Assembly: GCA_020353515.1 (NCBI GenBank)
Contig: CP070695.1
Span: forward strand, 2,460,913 to 2,524,912
Length of the DNA stretch: 64,000 nucleotides
Source: Candidatus Heimdallarchaeota archaeon
Lineage (GTDB): Archaea > Asgardarchaeota > Heimdallarchaeia > Hodarchaeales > Hodarchaeaceae
Direction of reading: 5' to 3'
Both the position numbers and the translations under genes were made by a program. The notes beneath the pieces are model-generated. The model saw only the letters and a list, made by a program, of their open reading frames with translations, did not search any database and was not told where the DNA came from. This document shows, piece after piece, positions 53,354-62,785 of this stretch; position 1 is the first letter of the stretch, and each line of letters begins with the position of its first letter.

Positions 53354-53647
53354 TCAAGGAATAAATTTTGTCATTTTGGTTAAAAGACTCATCAACCTCT
53401 CCAGATCAATAACCATCATATCTAGCATGGCTAGTCTGGCTATAATAGCATAAAGATCGGGTTTTCGAGGATCATTGTAAGAATGTGTTTTTAGTTTAAC
53501 TTCCCAGAGATTACGTTTTGCTTTGTATTTCCCTAATAAATCCACTAACTCTTCAATTATTTTAGGGATCTTCTGTTCAGGAATATCAGATGCATGAATA
53601 CTAACTATCTCACTACTTTCTTTCAATCCATTACTTTTGAACATCAA
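53354..53647 (-). CDS. Small helical protein, unknown
   Basis: 97 residues, helix-rich with heptad-like leucines (IPKIIEELVDLLGKYKAKRNLWEVKLK, LYAIIARLAMLDMMVIDLERLMSLL). Two ATG codons open the frame. No known motif. It might form a coiled-coil partner. It lies between the protease and an unknown membrane protein, on the minus strand. Confidence 0.45.
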   Translation of the reverse strand: MMFKSNGLKESSEIVSIHASDIPEQKIPKIIEELVDLLGKYKAKRNLWEVKLKTHSYNDPRKPDLYAIIARLAMLDMMVIDLERLMSLLTKMTKFIP

Positions 53648-53822
53648 TTTCTACTCTTGAGTAAATATAGGTGTATTCCCTTAAAAAGATCACTGTAACG
53701 AACATCAGCAACATTTTATATCTTCATATCAATACTTATAATCTTGGTTTTACGGGAAACTACTGGTTTTATCAGGATTAAAGACGATCTTGACAAATGG
53801 ATTAGCAAACTAGGAAGATGTT

Positions 53823-54785
53823 ATGTCACTGTTTTTTATTTTTTCGACCAGAAAAGAATTGGATGACTTTTTAATTGAAACAATTATTACTTTAGCCAGG
53901 TATGAACAACCAATATTCTATGTCTTCCTTTTCGTCTTTTCAATCTTCTCGGTTCCTGCTTTAAGCCTTAGTTTCATTGGTGAACATGCTACATCAATGG
54001 AAATGATGACAGATCCAAAATTTATTCTCTTTATAATGGTCTTTGTTGATGGACTGTTATTTTGTTCATATATTTTAACAAACAAGAACCATAAAAGACT
54101 ATATTGGTACCTTGCTATTCCAATTCTTCTGATTACTTATGGTCTCATCATTCTGGCTTTATTCATGTTTTATATCCTTATACTTCCTCAGCAAGACTTG
54201 GAAATATGGAGTGTCCTTCTATTTTTACCCCCAGTCATTATGACAGTTGGAATTAGTAGCTTTTTAAGAAGTCTTGACATCTTTCAAAGGGAATATACCC
54301 CTCTCCTATCAGCAATTGTATTTATTATCCTTTTAATTTTTATCTTTGGGTTGTATTACGCAGGACAGTTCTTATTAATAATACTATTATTTTTAACTAT
54401 TGATATTGCGAATATAGAAATCAGGAATAACATTGTGTATGGTTTACTTCTGTCCTTAAATGTCGTCATTGTTTTGTTTTCCATCAAGGACTGTTCAAGA
54501 CTTTTTCCAACAAAAAAACGCTTAGTATATGTAGTAATCAACATAACCATTGCAATAACTGTTGTACTATCCTTGATAGGGGGAAATAATCAACTAGATT
54601 TATTAGGATCGTTAATCATACCTTTATGGTTTATGACAAACATTGGGAACTCCATAATACTCACACTGATTTTATTTTACGCCATCAAAAGTTCAGCATC
54701 ACGCTTCAAGGAATATAAAGAGACCTCAGAAACAGAATTGCCAAAGCATATTAAGAAAGTCTTCACGACTTATGATGTACTCTGA
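53823..54785 (+). CDS. Multi-pass membrane protein, unknown
   Basis: 320 residues with eight or nine hydrophobic helices and almost no soluble part except short termini. Charged loops contain NKNHKRLYWY and FPTKKRLVYV. The C-terminal 30 residues are soluble and charged (RFKEYKETSETELPKHIKKVF). No family is recognised. It faces the NYN gene tail to tail, with three bases between. Confidence 0.6.
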   Translation: MSLFFIFSTRKELDDFLIETIITLARYEQPIFYVFLFVFSIFSVPALSLSFIGEHATSMEMMTDPKFILFIMVFVDGLLFCSYILTNKNHKRLYWYLAIPILLITYGLIILALFMFYILILPQQDLEIWSVLLFLPPVIMTVGISSFLRSLDIFQREYTPLLSAIVFIILLIFIFGLYYAGQFLLIILLFLTIDIANIEIRNNIVYGLLLSLNVVIVLFSIKDCSRLFPTKKRLVYVVINITIAITVVLSLIGGNNQLDLLGSLIIPLWFMTNIGNSIILTLILFYAIKSSASRFKEYKETSETELPKHIKKVFTTYDVL

Positions 54786-54788
54786 AAC

Positions 54789-55361
54789 TTAACCTTGTTT
54801 AATATGTGGAATAATATCAGCTAATTCAGTAAACTCATCAGCTTGAGTTTTTAGCTCATGTGCTAGTAAAGGAGGATCTGATTTTTCAGTGCTTACCACA
54901 TGGACATGTTTGTTACGTTTTTGAAGTTCAGAAACGCATCTGGTAAAGTCACCGTCTCCCGAAAATAGAATAGCAATATCATATTGATCTAGAGTAAGTA
55001 ACATATCAACAGCGAGGTCCACATCCATATTTCCCTTGATAAAAGAATGAGATATCTTTTTCACTTCTTTAGTTACAACAGAGAATCCATTATGCCTCAA
55101 CCAATCAATAATTTTCATAATGAAGCCTTCTGAGGGATCATATGCAGAATAATAAAAAGCTTTGAATAAGTGCATTTCATTGGAAACGAAATAGTTTTTC
55201 AGACGTAGAAAATCAACCTTAAATCCCAAGTTTTTGGTAGCATGATATAAATTCCCTCCATCAATGAACAACGCAACCCGAGAAGTTTTAGCCTGTTCAG
55301 GAAGGGATTCTTGATAAGAGTGCTTTTTTCTACAATAAGGGCAAATACAATCAGGTTTCAT
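54789..55361 (-). CDS. NYN/LabA-like (PIN-fold) protein with zinc-ribbon start
   Basis: About 190 residues from ATG 55361; a TTG at 55385 is possible. An N-terminal CPYCRKKH zinc half-site precedes a NYN domain (about 25-185): VALFIDGGNLYHAT with its first Asp, GNMDVDLAVDMLLTLDQYDIAILFSGDGDF with acidic residues of the putative nuclease site, and HVVSTEKSD. LabA-like NYN proteins are PIN-fold ribonucleases or RNA-binding proteins. The substrate is unknown. It is divergent from the GTPase gene. Confidence 0.88.
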   Translation of the reverse strand: MKPDCICPYCRKKHSYQESLPEQAKTSRVALFIDGGNLYHATKNLGFKVDFLRLKNYFVSNEMHLFKAFYYSAYDPSEGFIMKIIDWLRHNGFSVVTKEVKKISHSFIKGNMDVDLAVDMLLTLDQYDIAILFSGDGDFTRCVSELQKRNKHVHVVSTEKSDPPLLAHELKTQADEFTELADIIPHIKQG

Positions 55362-55501
55362 TTGTCTCAGACATCTTCTGTCCAAAAGAGTTTTTAAAAT
55401 AATTCAAGAAAAAAAATAGTGAAAAAATGCTATAGAATAACTCCAAAGGTTGTTCTGATTAAACAAATCCCAACTATTTCATTTATTCTTATTATAATAA
55501 A

Positions 55502-55642
55502 TCAAGATTCCTTGAATAAATCTATTTCACCACGAATATGAAAGTAATTCATTTTATTTTCTTTAATATTGGCTACTTCTACAAGTCTATTACGAAATTC
55601 GTATAAATCCGGAGAATTTATTCAGATAATGTTATGATTCAT
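55502..55642 (-). pseudogene. Possible decayed minus-strand frame before the GTPase gene
   Basis: Reading leftward from ATG 55642, MNHNII is followed by a TGA (55624-55622), then INSPDLYEFRNRLVEVANIK and FHIRGEIDLFKES to a stop at 55502. The middle looks like coding sequence with a nonsense codon. Evidence is limited to composition. The rest of this 290-base gap shows nothing else. Confidence 0.25.
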
Positions 55643-55651
55643 CTTTCCTGA

Positions 55652-56314
55652 GTGGGATTAAGACACACGACTAGGGAAACTAGATATTTGATCGTTCTTA
55701 AAATTGTACTTATTGGTGATGGTGGGGTCGGTAAAACGGCCATTCGTGAATCTTACCTTGGACATGGTTTTGAATCCCAATATGTGATGACTATTGGTGC
55801 CGATTTTGCCATGCAAGATGATATCGTAAATGGAAGGAAATTAAGATATCAAATTTGGGATTTAGCAGGTCAAGACCGATTTGACGGTGTCAGAAATGTC
55901 TATTACAGGGGAGCAAAAGGTTCACTTCTCATTTTTGATGTGACGAGACCTGATTCTTATTTCAATATCCCAAAATGGGTAAAGGAACTCTGGGGATTTA
56001 ATGGACAAGGTAAAATACCTATTGTCTTAGTAGCTAACAAAATAGACTTACGAGAGTTGTCAGATGGGGAAATAATAAGTCCTGATCAAGGGAGAAAGAT
56101 GGCTGAGAAACTCACCAAGCTGACCTCAAAAGAAGGATTTGCTTGTCACTACATTGAAACATCTGCTAAAACAGGAGTTAAGATCCAAGACGCATTCTCT
56201 CTGCTTAGTGAGAATGTTATGAATCTGGCAGAAAAACGGGGCCTACTTAAACTGAAATCAAGTCGTCCGAAGTCATCTTTGGAACGACAATCAATAGTTA
56301 AACAATTACAGTAG
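55652..56314 (+). CDS. Ras/Rab-like small GTPase (second)
   Basis: Up to 220 residues. The start is uncertain: GTG 55652 or TTG 55688, the latter giving IVLKIVLIGDGG as in the other GTPase. G1 is GDGGVGKT, switch I has VMTIGADF, G3 is WDLAGQ, G4 is ANKIDL and G5 is ETSAK. A basic C-terminal tail (LLKLKSSRPKSSLERQS) has no cysteine, so it may touch membranes by charge. It is a GTP-driven switch with an unknown effector. It differs from the first GTPase mainly in the tail and insert after G4. Confidence 0.92.
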   Translation: MGLRHTTRETRYLIVLKIVLIGDGGVGKTAIRESYLGHGFESQYVMTIGADFAMQDDIVNGRKLRYQIWDLAGQDRFDGVRNVYYRGAKGSLLIFDVTRPDSYFNIPKWVKELWGFNGQGKIPIVLVANKIDLRELSDGEIISPDQGRKMAEKLTKLTSKEGFACHYIETSAKTGVKIQDAFSLLSENVMNLAEKRGLLKLKSSRPKSSLERQSIVKQLQ

Positions 56315-56373
56315 AATTTAGTTCAATATGCTTTTCAAACCTGCAAACATTGGTTAGGGAGGATTCAACATTT

Positions 56374-57408
56374 TCAAGCGAAGAAGCGGACTCCAAGTCC
56401 AAGAGTAATTCCGATGACAACAGTTACAGTGTAGAACGAAAAAGCAAACACGCTTAAGTTCAAATGCCATGATTTCTGCTTTGTCATCCCTTTAACTTTA
56501 AGTAACCCTGTTATTCCTGTACCTATCAGTCCTATCATACTCAAGAGAGCTATTATACCATGAAGTGAATAGAACACAGTCCCTTTGAGGGAAAATGTCT
56601 GAATTATCCAGTAAACGAAAGTTCCCATCGCAGCTATCAGATAAGCAGCTGTTAAAAAAAAATGAACCTTCCTGCTCTCAATAAAGTCAGGTAAATCCAC
56701 ACTATCCATCTTTCCTACCCTTCTCAGACCAGATACGATTGAAAATCCCCCTAACAGGAATGTTATTGAAAACAAAGTCGCATGAAGAACCCAATCTTTC
56801 AATGAAGTATAACTGGCATCATCGCTCCATCCACGTGTTTCCCAGAAACCTCGGTAATTATAATCAACGATTTTTATCTCATAAACCCACATAACCCACT
56901 TGTACCCAGCATGTCCTGGAGCGACTACTCTTACAGGAAAGCCTTGATTAACTGGTAAGGTTTCACCGTTCATCTCAAATGCTAAAAGCACATCACTCTT
57001 GGTCGCTTCCTCAATAGTTAACGAGGAGGAATACCCATCCCACGCTCTGAAAATAACATCCACAGCCCCGTCTTTAACTTGGGCCAGGTCCAATATCTCA
57101 CGGACTCGTATTCCACGCCATTCCGCTGTTCCTGAATATCCCTCCACACACCTAATGGTAGCAATTTCCATTTTAGACTGTTGTGTAGTAAAATTTTCAT
57201 AAGTAAACACTAAGGGGGATTGAACGTGGCCAAAAACGCTCAGTGTCCACGTGGTAACATTGATTTGAGGGGGTGGGCTAATTGAATTAGTGAAAAACTC
57301 ATCGTTTGGTGTTATCTGGGTTTGTTTACTTACAATATACCCAACAGCGATCAATGGAAGTGAAAATAGAAATATTAAGAATAGAGAATTTATGACAACC
57401 CGGTTCAT
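56374..57408 (-). CDS. MsrP-like molybdopterin oxidoreductase fused to a membrane domain
   Basis: About 344 residues from ATG 57408. A signal helix (LFLIFLFSLPLIAVGYIV) leads to a sulfite-oxidase-fold domain (about 45-195). It contains IRCVEGYSG, whose Cys is the molybdenum ligand position in MsrP/YedY, and RVVAPGHAGYKWVMWVYEI. The remaining 130 residues hold about four helices with histidines (HATLF, HFFLTAAYLIAA, SLHGII, WHLNLS) that could bind haem b and pass electrons. It probably reduces or oxidises a sulfur compound outside the cell. MsrP normally uses a separate membrane partner; here that part is on one chain. Confidence 0.82.
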   Translation of the reverse strand: MNRVVINSLFLIFLFSLPLIAVGYIVSKQTQITPNDEFFTNSISPPPQINVTTWTLSVFGHVQSPLVFTYENFTTQQSKMEIATIRCVEGYSGTAEWRGIRVREILDLAQVKDGAVDVIFRAWDGYSSSLTIEEATKSDVLLAFEMNGETLPVNQGFPVRVVAPGHAGYKWVMWVYEIKIVDYNYRGFWETRGWSDDASYTSLKDWVLHATLFSITFLLGGFSIVSGLRRVGKMDSVDLPDFIESRKVHFFLTAAYLIAAMGTFVYWIIQTFSLKGTVFYSLHGIIALLSMIGLIGTGITGLLKVKGMTKQKSWHLNLSVFAFSFYTVTVVIGITLGLGVRFFA

Positions 57409-57588
57409 CACTCTGACCTCTCATTAGCGGGGGAGTCACCATTCTGACACTTCAAAGTATTTGTCATACGAGAAAAGAAACAGACGATTTTTAATTTGTT
57501 CTTATTTTGCTAAAATCATCCCCACTTGATTGCTGTATTTTCAGATTTAGTCTATTTGCCTCTTAAATCCTCACAATTAGTTATAAGA

Positions 57589-58153
57589 TTAATAAGTATC
57601 TTTATTTTTGTTCCACCAGTCTAACCATTTAATTCGACTTGCATCGCGATTTTTCTTCTTGAGACCAGCAACAAAATACCCTCCTTTACCCAATTCCCGT
57701 TTAACCAAGTAAATCTGACCCGTATGTCCTAAGAAGTGGAAAGAAATTCTTTGAATTAATTCGTTTAGTGTTTCAGTATTTCTCTTTTCGTTATGTTCTG
57801 GTAATTCCATGAATTTTTCTTCTGATAAATTGTTTAAATAATTAATACTTGTAGTAGAGAATTCTAAGAAAGTATCGATTAGTTCTTTGTAGGTCAGAGG
57901 AAATGTTCTTTCTTTTTCTCTCTCTAATCCAGAGGTAAAATAATCTCGGAATTCCTGACTTAGCTTTCTTTCACCTAAACATAAATAATTTAAAATAGAA
58001 TCCATTTACATAGTTAGGTGACCAATAATCCATCGAATTGGATTAAGCTTCGGTGTTATCTGTTTCTCTTTTCGATTTCAATCGAAAAATTGCCTTTAAA
58101 ACGTTCCATTCTGCAATTTCAAAAGTTTCAATGACAAAAGTCTTGGAATTCAA
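57589..58153 (-). pseudogene. DinB-superfamily gene with frameshift and stop codon
   Basis: A strong start, GGGAG seven bases before TTG 58153, opens NSKTFVIETFEIAEWNVLKAIF, the first DinB helix. The frame then breaks near 58050, and the continuation (NPIRWIIGHLTM) is cut by TAA 58008-58006. The rest (MDSILNYLCLGERKLSQEFR to the end at 57589, with SFHFLGHTGQIYLVKRELGKGG) is intact. Together these give a full DinB four-helix bundle with HIs of the metal site in IIGHL and FLGHTGQ. DinB relatives are thiol transferases or metal-dependent enzymes. Either a recent pseudogene or two consensus errors. Confidence 0.8.
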
Positions 58154-58173
58154 TTTACTCCCTTTTTTTCTGA

Positions 58174-61100
58174 TCAAGATCTCCTAGGTCTCTGTACCAA
58201 GTAAAAAACGATAGAAATCGCGAATAGAATAACAATCCCAAAAGGTACATTCCATGAAGGAAGATGGTCTAGATTGAAATCGGAGCTTTCTCTGGTAGTC
58301 GAAGTTTCAGAATCTATCCAAGATTGCCACCACTCAAAATCATTAAAATAATATTCTCGACTTTCATATATCCACCCTGAGTCTGAAAAACAAAGATTAT
58401 CGGCTGAATCATAGATATTAATAGACTGGATACGAGCGCGAAGAAAGTTATATTGATCACTGAAATAAAAAGATGTTGTATCAATGGGTACAATAATGGA
58501 AATATCGACACCTTCCTCGAGATATTCGATGATAGAAGTATACATGTAATGACTATTCCAATTATAATCATCCCACATGGTCAGTTCAATCTCTACGTCT
58601 ATTCTATAGGTGTCTGTTTCGGTAACATTTATTCCAATGTAAAAACGCAGCTCCTCAAATTCACCGTCACTATCAGTACTCTCACCTCTATCAATGAAGG
58701 TATTTGTTAATAAGATAGGAGGAGTATCAAACAAGTTTCTATTGTATGTTTTCGTGATGTATGAAGTTACGGAGCGGTCGAGTAGGTTATAGAACCAATT
58801 GTAAATTCTCACATTCTCAATAATAAAGTATGTGCTATCGAAAAGAGGGTATAAAAAAATTGTATCAATAGAAAGAGATATGTTTTCAATTCCTACTTGA
58901 AAAAATACGTCAAAGGATTGCCACTCTGAGTACTCCCAGTGACGTGAACGTATATAAAATTCAATGTGGTATTGTCCTGATCGAGTAACATTTGTCTCTA
59001 ACTCAAACGTTAACGAATCATAGTTGCCATTAGAATCTGTGTCAGCCCCAGAATCCCAAAAATTTCCTGTTAATATAACCCCTGGACGATCAAATTCCGA
59101 AAATTTGTATTGGCGAGTAATATACGGACGATTAACATGATCGACTTCTCCCCATGTGTTCAAAACTGATATATGATCAATAATAAACGCAGTATCTAAT
59201 CTTAGGGAGTAAGGGAGGGTGGTATATAACTGAACTGATATATTATAAATACCCCAATCATACACATCAGTTTCAGAAGCCCCCCAGAAGTTTGAATCCC
59301 AGACAGGGATATAGGGTACTACTGAAATCTCAATCCTGTAAGAATCCTCTTGAGTTATGTTAACTTCTACATCAATGATTATTTCATCAAACTTCCCATC
59401 CTCATCTGTATCTATTCCTCTATCCCAATAGTTACCTGTTAGAAAGGCAGGGGGAGGATTGAACTCTGTATAGCTAAAAGCTCTTGAAATATAATTAAGA
59501 TACCCCTCATCAACAACATTCCAATAGTAATATTCTTCGCGGATGATTCTACTGTCGGTTAACATAAAAGAGCTATTCACCCGAAAACGGTAGATAATAG
59601 ACCCGTCAATCTCAAAGGAAATCCAATGTAATCCTTCATTCAGAAATAGGTACTGATTATCCCAGAAATCAAATCCACCTTCAACTTGTTCGAGTCGAAT
59701 CTCTATTCTATAATTACCTGAACTAGAGACATTAATCTCTATATCAAACGCGAGTACTTCAAATTTACTATTGGATTCATAGTCAATTCCTCTTGTCCAG
59801 AGGTTCCCTGTAAACCAAGCATCAGGAAGATCAAATTCTGTATAATTATAGATACGAGTAGTATAAGGAAGGAAGACTTCATCTAATGTATTATAATTCT
59901 CATCTCTAATTCGTAAGTGGTCAATTGCAAAGGTACTATTAGTACGATACGAATGGACTAACATTGTATCAAAAGAAAGGGTGATATTATGTATTCCCCT
60001 AATCCAATAGTCACTATACTCTGTGTATTGATCCCAATATCCCTGATCTAGATCAGGAAGAAATAATCTCATATAAAGAGTATAGCTCCCAGTACTTGTA
60101 ATATTTACCTCAAGACCAATTTGAATTTGATCAAATTTCCCGTCAGAATCAGAATCCAATCCAGAATCCCAGAAGTTACCTGTTGCGAAAGCTCGTGGGA
60201 TATCGAATTCAGTATAATTATATGCACGGGTAGTATATGCGTAGGAGGCTTCCTCCATCAGACCATTATCCTCATTTCTAATCCGTACGTATTCAACTTC
60301 AAAGGAAATGCTATTATTACGAAGCGAATATACTAAGCTAGCGTCAAAAATCAAGGACACATTATGGAAACCCTCATTCCAATAGGCACCATGGTTTGCC
60401 CAATTACTCCAACCTACACGATCATTATTTGATGCTATTAAATGCATATTTAGCCAGTAATTACCTGTGAGAGTGATATTAACCTCAGTTTTTATTACTA
60501 ATTGGTCAAATTTCCCATCAAAATCAGTATCAACTCCCCAATCCCAGTAATTGCCTGTTAAAAATTTACGAGAAGTTACGTGGATTTCTACCGAGTAAGA
60601 ATTAATAGTTTGTAGACCGATCAAAAATTGCATGTCAATTCCGTAGAATTGGAATCTCACACTTACATTAAGAGGACCATCAACATGATCCTCTGGAATA
60701 TCTAACCTTATAACAATTGAAGTGTCCTCTGGTGTTAAGAATTCCCCCCAGTTTATAACTTGACCATCCGCGAATGGTGTTGAGGAGTCAAGGTTCATTG
60801 CCAGATTACAGTATCCAGGATCTTTGATTTCGACTGTAAATTCAAAAATAATGTCATCAAATACCCCATCATTGTCAGTATCGTTTCCATAGTCAGATAT
60901 CCCCGTTATTTTTGCATTTGGTACTTCGAAAGCACTTGCATCATAATCCTGAGATGTTTTGTAAGAAAAAAGCATTTGCAAATCTTCGATACCATACCAC
61001 CAATAATGTCGAAAGGTTCCAACCCAAACGTAATAGGAGCCATTTGTACCGATTTGATTAATAGCTTGACCTGAGAAGGAGAGGAGAATCTCATTCCCGA

Positions 61101-61446
61101 TATCCCAGCGGTAAAGGATAGAAATCCCCAATAAATTCCCCTCACTGTCATTTAAGACGCCATAAACACCGAACTCACGATCTGTTGATTTAGGGATGCC
61201 CAAATAGATGATCAAACGGTCATAATAGCCATTACGATCGTCATCAACAGGATAATCAGTCCAAGAACTATTGTCAGGTAGAAACTCAGTACTGGACTGA
61301 CTAACTAAAGAGGAAATTTCTGATACATTCCCTGTGGTCTTAGATATACTCCCTTCCATTTGATAAGGATCACTCAAACTTCTTAAATTCAGCCCTAGTA
61401 TAAAAAATAGACCAAGTACAACTCCTATCCGTTTAAGACTGGCCAT
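58174..61446 (-). CDS. Large surface protein of eight related repeats with calcium-type loops
   Basis: 1090 residues with a signal peptide (KRIGVVLGLFFILGLNL), about eight repeats of roughly 120 residues, then a Ser/Thr-rich linker, one membrane helix (FGIVILFAISIVFYLV) and a basic tail. Each repeat opens with a phrase like TGNYWDWGVDTDFDGKFDQ and continues with EVNIT and a beta-rich end (YNYTEFDLP). The DxDxDGxxD loops are calcium-binding in type. One repeat (TGNLWTRGIDYESNSKFE) has lost the acidic residues. Many N-glycosylation sites (NIT, NYT, NVS) occur. It is probably an S-layer-like or adhesion protein. Paralogue order has not been resolved. Confidence 0.85.
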   Translation of the reverse strand: MASLKRIGVVLGLFFILGLNLRSLSDPYQMEGSISKTTGNVSEISSLVSQSSTEFLPDNSSWTDYPVDDDRNGYYDRLIIYLGIPKSTDREFGVYGVLNDSEGNLLGISILYRWDIGNEILLSFSGQAINQIGTNGSYYVWVGTFRHYWWYGIEDLQMLFSYKTSQDYDASAFEVPNAKITGISDYGNDTDNDGVFDDIIFEFTVEIKDPGYCNLAMNLDSSTPFADGQVINWGEFLTPEDTSIVIRLDIPEDHVDGPLNVSVRFQFYGIDMQFLIGLQTINSYSVEIHVTSRKFLTGNYWDWGVDTDFDGKFDQLVIKTEVNITLTGNYWLNMHLIASNNDRVGWSNWANHGAYWNEGFHNVSLIFDASLVYSLRNNSISFEVEYVRIRNEDNGLMEEASYAYTTRAYNYTEFDIPRAFATGNFWDSGLDSDSDGKFDQIQIGLEVNITSTGSYTLYMRLFLPDLDQGYWDQYTEYSDYWIRGIHNITLSFDTMLVHSYRTNSTFAIDHLRIRDENYNTLDEVFLPYTTRIYNYTEFDLPDAWFTGNLWTRGIDYESNSKFEVLAFDIEINVSSSGNYRIEIRLEQVEGGFDFWDNQYLFLNEGLHWISFEIDGSIIYRFRVNSSFMLTDSRIIREEYYYWNVVDEGYLNYISRAFSYTEFNPPPAFLTGNYWDRGIDTDEDGKFDEIIIDVEVNITQEDSYRIEISVVPYIPVWDSNFWGASETDVYDWGIYNISVQLYTTLPYSLRLDTAFIIDHISVLNTWGEVDHVNRPYITRQYKFSEFDRPGVILTGNFWDSGADTDSNGNYDSLTFELETNVTRSGQYHIEFYIRSRHWEYSEWQSFDVFFQVGIENISLSIDTIFLYPLFDSTYFIIENVRIYNWFYNLLDRSVTSYITKTYNRNLFDTPPILLTNTFIDRGESTDSDGEFEELRFYIGINVTETDTYRIDVEIELTMWDDYNWNSHYMYTSIIEYLEEGVDISIIVPIDTTSFYFSDQYNFLRARIQSINIYDSADNLCFSDSGWIYESREYYFNDFEWWQSWIDSETSTTRESSDFNLDHLPSWNVPFGIVILFAISIVFYLVQRPRRS

Positions 61447-61694
61447 TTATTTATCACTCAGAATATATTCCAATTTGGTCTATTTTAACATACCCAATAT
61501 CGGTGGAATTCAATGGATTCTTCTCTAGTTAATAAATTCTACCCCCTTAAAATCTTCTTTCAAAGCTTTTTCGAAAATCTAATTTCTTGATAGAAATATA
61601 AGCACGACTTATCTGCGAAGGACAAGGAATATCTTCTTCCCATCTGATTAACTGACATTTTATCAAAATAAAAACAGACTGACGTTGAGCTGAT

Positions 61695-62753
61695 ATGAAT
61701 TTTACTCGTACTAACTATGATAAATCCGATATGGTGTTATTTGGGGGAATAGTCTTCTCAGCTATATTTACTCTAGTGATATGGATATCAGGTTTTGCAT
61801 TAGATCGGTTTATTCTCGAACCAGATCAAGGTCCAGCTTGGTATTATTGGCAGTTACCCAATCCAGTTCTTATAAACCAGTTAATTCTTTGGGTATTGTA
61901 TTTAGCTCATCAATTGACCGTTTGGGGACTTATTTATTATGGGTATCAACAATATAAGACAACAGGTAAGAAACCTACTACAAATCTAACTACTTATAAC
62001 ATTTTAATAATCATCGCTAACGTTTTTTTCATTTTTTTACACCTTATCGAAACTCAATTGTTCTATGATGGATTAGCTCAAGATGTGCCCATTTGGACTA
62101 GTCAAGGATCAGTTATCATTATGCTCGCAGTAATGCTAATACTTGAAAACAAACGAAGAGGATATGTGTTTGGAAAGCAAGTTGGGAAACCAATTACTAA
62201 AGAAGTTGTTGAGTTCTTCCGATTTGGACACATGTACATTTTCGCTTGGGCACTTGTTTATACATTTTGGTTCCATCCCATGGATAATGATCCTCAGTTA
62301 TTAACAGGCTTCTTCTATATGTTTTTACTCTTCACGCAATTATCTGTAGCATTTACAAAAAGTCATTTGAATCGAAAGTGGACTGCATTATTAGAAGGAT
62401 TTGTAGCATTTCATGCAGTTGTAGTAGCTATCAATAACACCTTAAGTTTTGGTAGCAGCGATATGTGGCCAATGTTTTTGAGTGGCTTTCTCTTTATGGT
62501 GGTCGCGACTTATATTTATGGGATTAGGCTAAAGAAAAGAACCATCTTAACCATCTCATTTGTCTATATAATTTTCCTAATTTGGATTTATATCCCTGTC
62601 CCCTTAGGTTATGGACGTGATATTACTTATCTCTTTCGATTAGAAGCATTGTGGATTCCAATTATTCTCTATTTACTTGGATTGCTCTTTGCAACGATTA
62701 TTTTTACCATTCAAAAAGTGAAAAAGGGAAGAAAAATCGAAAGTGTGTCGTAA
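61695..62753 (+). CDS. Multi-pass membrane protein, unknown
   Basis: 352 residues with about nine hydrophobic helices. Conserved-looking segments include YLAHQLTVWGLIYYGYQ, TFWFHPMDNDPQLLTGFFYMFLL and TKSHLNRKWTALLEGFVAFHA, with histidines in or near helices that might bind metal or haem. I have a faint memory of similar proteins in bacteria, but cannot name a family. It is divergent from the large surface protein gene, with a 248-base region between them that shows no clear signal beyond AT-rich stretches. Confidence 0.6.
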   Translation: MNFTRTNYDKSDMVLFGGIVFSAIFTLVIWISGFALDRFILEPDQGPAWYYWQLPNPVLINQLILWVLYLAHQLTVWGLIYYGYQQYKTTGKKPTTNLTTYNILIIIANVFFIFLHLIETQLFYDGLAQDVPIWTSQGSVIIMLAVMLILENKRRGYVFGKQVGKPITKEVVEFFRFGHMYIFAWALVYTFWFHPMDNDPQLLTGFFYMFLLFTQLSVAFTKSHLNRKWTALLEGFVAFHAVVVAINNTLSFGSSDMWPMFLSGFLFMVVATYIYGIRLKKRTILTISFVYIIFLIWIYIPVPLGYGRDITYLFRLEALWIPIILYLLGLLFATIIFTIQKVKKGRKIESVS

Positions 62754-62785
62754 AAAGAACTATCAACATATCAGTGTCTATATTA

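Noticed and set aside
57589..58005. Treating the DinB-like frame as a complete gene starting at 58005
   Set aside because: The ATG at 58005 follows an in-frame TAA directly, and the family's first helix is found upstream, so this is not the true start.
58006..58008. Stop-codon reassignment or pyrrolysine to explain the DinB stop
   Set aside because: The codon is TAA, not TAG, and a frameshift is needed as well. Ordinary TAA stops end many intact genes here.
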